Assembly: GCA_003486725.1 (NCBI GenBank)
Contig: DNGD01000201.1
Coordinates: 1-7,702 of the forward strand
Direction: 5' to 3'
DNA from: Rhodospirillaceae bacterium
Lineage (GTDB): Bacteria; Pseudomonadota; Alphaproteobacteria; UBA9219
DNA length: 7,702 nt
The translations under genes and the position numbers were made by a program. Shown in pieces: positions 5,506 through 7,702 of this stretch. Under the pieces are notes generated by a model. It made no database searches. It was given only the letters and a program-made list of their open reading frames with translations, and had not been told where the DNA came from. Each line of letters opens with the position of its first letter. Within the stretch, counting starts at the first letter, position 1.

Positions 5506-5772
5506 ATGGAAAGCGGTGGTTATATGGTTGAGACGATTCAAGACGTATTTTTAAATTCACTCCTGACAGACAAAGTTGCGACCACGGTTTTTCTGGTCAA
5601 TGGCGTCAAGTTGCAAGGTATGATAACGTGCTTTGACAGCAACTCGGTGCTCTTGCGCCGCGACGGTCACGCGCAGCTTATTTTCAAGCATGCGATTTCA
5701 ACAATTATGCCGAACGTCCCTGTGCAGGTTTTCGGCGGCATGGAAGAATGTATTGAGCAAGAAACAACCTGA
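5506..5772 (+). CDS. hfq: RNA chaperone Hfq with atypical RNA-binding surface residues
   Basis: Hfq forms a hexameric Sm-like ring that pairs small RNAs with mRNAs. This copy is 88 residues. Sm1 runs from IQDVFLN (11-17) through [11 protein letters not shown] (28-38) to FDSNSVLL (43-50), and Sm2 is [10 protein letters not shown] (60-69). Distal-face residues are largely kept (Val34, Lys35, Gln37, with Phe29 for E. coli Tyr25). On the proximal face Gln12, Lys61 and His62 are kept, but the E. coli Gln41-Phe42 pair aligns with Ser45-Asn46 and Tyr55 with Phe60. The rim arginine patch (E. coli RRER) reads LTDK (20-23). The C-terminal tail is short and acidic ([12 protein letters not shown]). ATG 5506 is chosen for its Shine-Dalgarno; ATG 5524 would give 82 residues. 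It follows the HAD gene by 7 bp and overlaps hflX by 20 bp. The hfq-hflX adjacency is conserved in many proteobacteria. Confidence 0.96.
   Translation: MESGGYMVETIQDVFLNSLLTDKVATTVFLVNGVKLQGMITCFDSNSVLLRRDGHAQLIFKHAISTIMPNVPVQVFGGMEECIEQETT
5742..5746 (+). promoter_or_regulatory. Shine-Dalgarno for hflX inside hfq
   Basis: GGAAG lies six bases before the TTG at 5753 and within hfq codons. It decides the hflX start, since no ATG or GTG is available near the point where HflX-like sequence begins. Confidence 0.5.
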
Positions 5773-7171
5773 AGAGATAGACCAATCCCTTGACATCGAC
5801 GGGGTGCGTCACGGCGTGCGCGCGCTGATCCTCAAGCCGGTGCTTCGTATGGCCTCGCGCCAAAGTGACGCGCGTGAGCTTGATCTGATGATTGATGAGG
5901 CTGTGGGGTTGGCGCAAGCCATCGACCTTAACGTCGTGGATGCGCAATCGTTTAATCTGTCGCATCCGACGCCCTCGGCCTTGCTCGGCAGCGGCCTTGT
6001 TGAAGAATACGCGACCTATGTCAAAGAGAATGATGTCAGCCTTGTGATCATCGATCACACGCTCACGCCGGTGCAGCAACGCAACCTTGAAAAAGCGTGG
6101 CAGTGCAAAGTGATCGATCGCACCGGTTTGATCCTTGAGATCTTCGGTGCTCGTGCACGCACAAAAGAAGGCCAGCTGCAGGTGGAGTTGGCGGCGCTCA
6201 ATTACCAGAAATCGCGTTTGGTGCGGTCATGGACCCACCTTGAGCGGCAGCGCGGCGGGTTCGGCTTTATGGGCGGCCCCGGTGAATCGCAGCTGGAAAT
6301 CGATCGCCGCCTGATCACGCAGCGCATCAGCAAGCTAAAGGACGAACTCGACCAAGTGCGCCGCACGCGCGGCCTTCAACGTGAGGCGCGGCAACGGGCG
6401 GAGCATCCGACCGTTGCGCTGGTGGGCTATACCAATGCGGGCAAGTCGACCTTGTTCAACCGCCTGACCGGTGCGCAGGCGCTGGCCAAGGATATGCTGT
6501 TCGCCACGCTCGATACCTCCATGCGCGGGATCAAGCTGCCCAGCGGACATGAGGTGATCCTGTCCGATACCGTCGGATTCATTTCCGACCTGCCGACCCA
6601 TCTGATCGATGCCTTCCGTGCGACGCTGGAGGAAGTGCAGTTGGCTGACGTGATCCTTCATGTGCGCGACATCACGCATCCGGAATCGCGCCAACAAAAA
6701 GAGTCGGTGGAGGGTATTCTGGCCGATTTGGGTATTGAGCAAGACGATGTGCGTCTGGTCGAGGTTCTCAATAAATCCGATTTGCTTGACGAAGATGAGC
6801 GCGATAATTTACGCGATTACGCCACGCGCCAATCGTGGGACAGCCAGCATGCGTTGGTGCTTGACGGGATACGTCCGCAAGCGCGTGGCGGCGTGGTGGC
6901 GGTGTCTGCGCTGACGGGTGAGGGGATTGACGATCTTCTGTCTTTACTGGATGATCAGCTCGCGGCGCGCACGCAAATCTACGAAATCGAATTGCCGCTC
7001 AGTGACGGCGCGGCGCTGGCTTGGCTTTATGGTCACGGGCGTGTTGTGGAAAAGCAAGATAAGCGCACAAAAACGCACCTGAAAGTCACATTAGAGCCCG
7101 CCGATTTTGGTAGGTTTACCAGTAAGTTCGGACAGATTGCTAATGTTAAACATAAAGAGCGAATCGGTTGA
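5753..7171 (+). CDS. hflX: GTPase HflX (ribosome-associated)
   Basis: HflX is an Obg/HflX-class GTPase that binds the 50S subunit and splits or rescues stalled ribosomes, notably after heat stress. From the TTG at 5753 it is 472 residues. The N-terminal nucleotide-binding-like domain includes [16 protein letters not shown] (71-86) and [16 protein letters not shown] (109-124). Then come the HflX signature regions [13 protein letters not shown] (139-151) and [18 protein letters not shown] (165-182) and a coiled coil (about 183-215). G-domain motifs are GYTNAGKST (G1, 225-233), DTVGF (G3, 272-276), NKSD (G4, 340-343) and SALTG (G5, 385-389). About 40 residues separate G4 and G5, somewhat long. 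A frame-open extension upstream to 5633 lies in hfq out of frame and looks non-HflX (Cys/Arg-rich), so it is rejected. The gene overlaps hfq by 20 bp and the next gene by 29 bp. Confidence 0.95.
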   Translation: MSKKQPEEIDQSLDIDGVRHGVRALILKPVLRMASRQSDARELDLMIDEAVGLAQAIDLNVVDAQSFNLSHPTPSALLGSGLVEEYATYVKENDVSLVIIDHTLTPVQQRNLEKAWQCKVIDRTGLILEIFGARARTKEGQLQVELAALNYQKSRLVRSWTHLERQRGGFGFMGGPGESQLEIDRRLITQRISKLKDELDQVRRTRGLQREARQRAEHPTVALVGYTNAGKSTLFNRLTGAQALAKDMLFATLDTSMRGIKLPSGHEVILSDTVGFISDLPTHLIDAFRATLEEVQLADVILHVRDITHPESRQQKESVEGILADLGIEQDDVRLVEVLNKSDLLDEDERDNLRDYATRQSWDSQHALVLDGIRPQARGGVVAVSALTGEGIDDLLSLLDDQLAARTQIYEIELPLSDGAALAWLYGHGRVVEKQDKRTKTHLKVTLEPADFGRFTSKFGQIANVKHKERIG

Positions 7172-7702
7172 AAAAGCCATCATCGAAGTCGCGGATCAGT
7201 ATATTCTGCCGCGCTTTCGTGCTCTGAAATCCCACGACATACACTTCAAATCCGACCACAGCCCCGTCACTATTGCCGACATCGAGGCCGAATCAGCCCT
7301 CCAACAGCGCCTTTTTGACCTGTTACCCCCCTCAAAACTGGTGGGAGAGGAGCGATTCGCGTCTGATTCGGGTGTTTTGGACTCGTTTTTAGGCGAAGAA
7401 CCCGTCTGGATCGTCGATCCACTGGATGGAACCAAGGCTTTTATAGCCGGTGAACCCGTTTTGGGGGTCATTGTTGCTCTCGCAAAACAAAATCAAACGA
7501 TTGCCGCGTGGCTCTATGATCCCACTTCAAGAGAGTTCATTACGGCCGAAAAAGGCGCGGGTGCGTTCTATAAAGGCAAGCGCCTAAGCGTTCTGCCCGT
7601 CACACAGCTGAACGAGATGCACGGTATCATCGGCTCGCGCATCGTGGATGCCTATGAGGATTGTTACACGTCCAGCGGGATGCCTAGCGATTTGGACAAA
7701 CC
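7143..7702 (+). CDS. Inositol-monophosphatase-family phosphatase, 5' part (cut by window end)
   Basis: An open frame from the ATG at 7143 runs to the end of the window without a stop: 186 complete codons and two further bases. It shows the magnesium-dependent IMPase family motifs: SPVTIADIEAE (40-50), GEE (68-70) with metal ligand Glu70, and WIVDPLDGTKAF (89-100) with Asp92 and Asp95. TAEKGAGAFYKGKRL (134-148) matches the family region after the metal site. Members include inositol monophosphatase (SuhB), 3'-phosphoadenosine 5'-phosphate phosphatase (CysQ) and the HisN type of histidinol-phosphate phosphatase. The segment after DGT (KAFIAGEPVLGVIVAL) does not settle which applies. The start overlaps hflX by 29 bp in another frame; no other ATG or GTG start leaves the N-terminal helix intact. 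About two thirds of a typical ~260-residue protein is visible, and the C-terminal metal ligand lies outside. Confidence 0.9.
   Translation, partial: MLNIKSESVEKAIIEVADQYILPRFRALKSHDIHFKSDHSPVTIADIEAESALQQRLFDLLPPSKLVGEERFASDSGVLDSFLGEEPVWIVDPLDGTKAFIAGEPVLGVIVALAKQNQTIAAWLYDPTSREFITAEKGAGAFYKGKRLSVLPVTQLNEMHGIIGSRIVDAYEDCYTSSGMPSDLDK

Noticed and set aside
5633..5752. Longer N-terminus of HflX beginning at the ATG at 5633
   Set aside because: These 40 codons lie out of frame within conserved hfq codons and translate to Cys/Arg-rich sequence unlike HflX.

Overview
The window looks like a chromosomal segment of an alphaproteobacterium. The Hfq core reads like the alphaproteobacterial type ([10 protein letters not shown]...KHAIST), the gene run ratA/coq10 - HAD phosphatase - hfq - hflX - IMPase suits that group, and base composition is moderately GC-rich in genes with AT-rich gaps. 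The genus cannot be fixed from sequence alone. No rRNA, tRNA, CRISPR array, insertion sequence or phage gene was seen.

Left part (1-1957): the window opens inside a Lys/Ala/Pro/Glu-rich, low-complexity protein on the + strand (1-471). It ends tail-to-tail against an M16 zinc peptidase on the - strand (468-1724), the two stop codons sharing a TTAA. The 233-bp AT-rich gap upstream of the peptidase holds two perfect short palindromes.

Middle part (1958-4295, - strand): an L,D-transpeptidase of the YcbB/LdtD type is followed by a Tat-exported DUF882/M15-like endopeptidase of the YcbK/MepK type. This is the E. coli gene order. One enzyme makes 3-3 cross-links in peptidoglycan and the other is expected to cleave them. 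The 130-bp gap between them contains a perfect consensus DnaA box.

Right part (4390-7702, + strand): a tightly packed run of five genes, apparently one operon. They are a RatA/Coq10-type START-domain protein, a HAD-family phosphatase, Hfq, the ribosome-associated GTPase HflX, and an inositol-monophosphatase-family enzyme cut off by the window end. Junctions are overlaps of 1, 20 and 29 bp and one gap of 7 bp. hflX appears to start at a TTG inside hfq. The 94-bp gap between ldtD and this operon carries an inverted repeat whose arms each contain a perfect TATAAT, one facing each way, so the two transcription units may share a divergent control region.

The most notable points are an Hfq with unusual residues on its proximal and rim RNA-binding surfaces, the mirrored -10 dyad, and the lone DnaA box between the two cell-wall genes. 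No wholly new defence or mobile system was found: most of the window is housekeeping.
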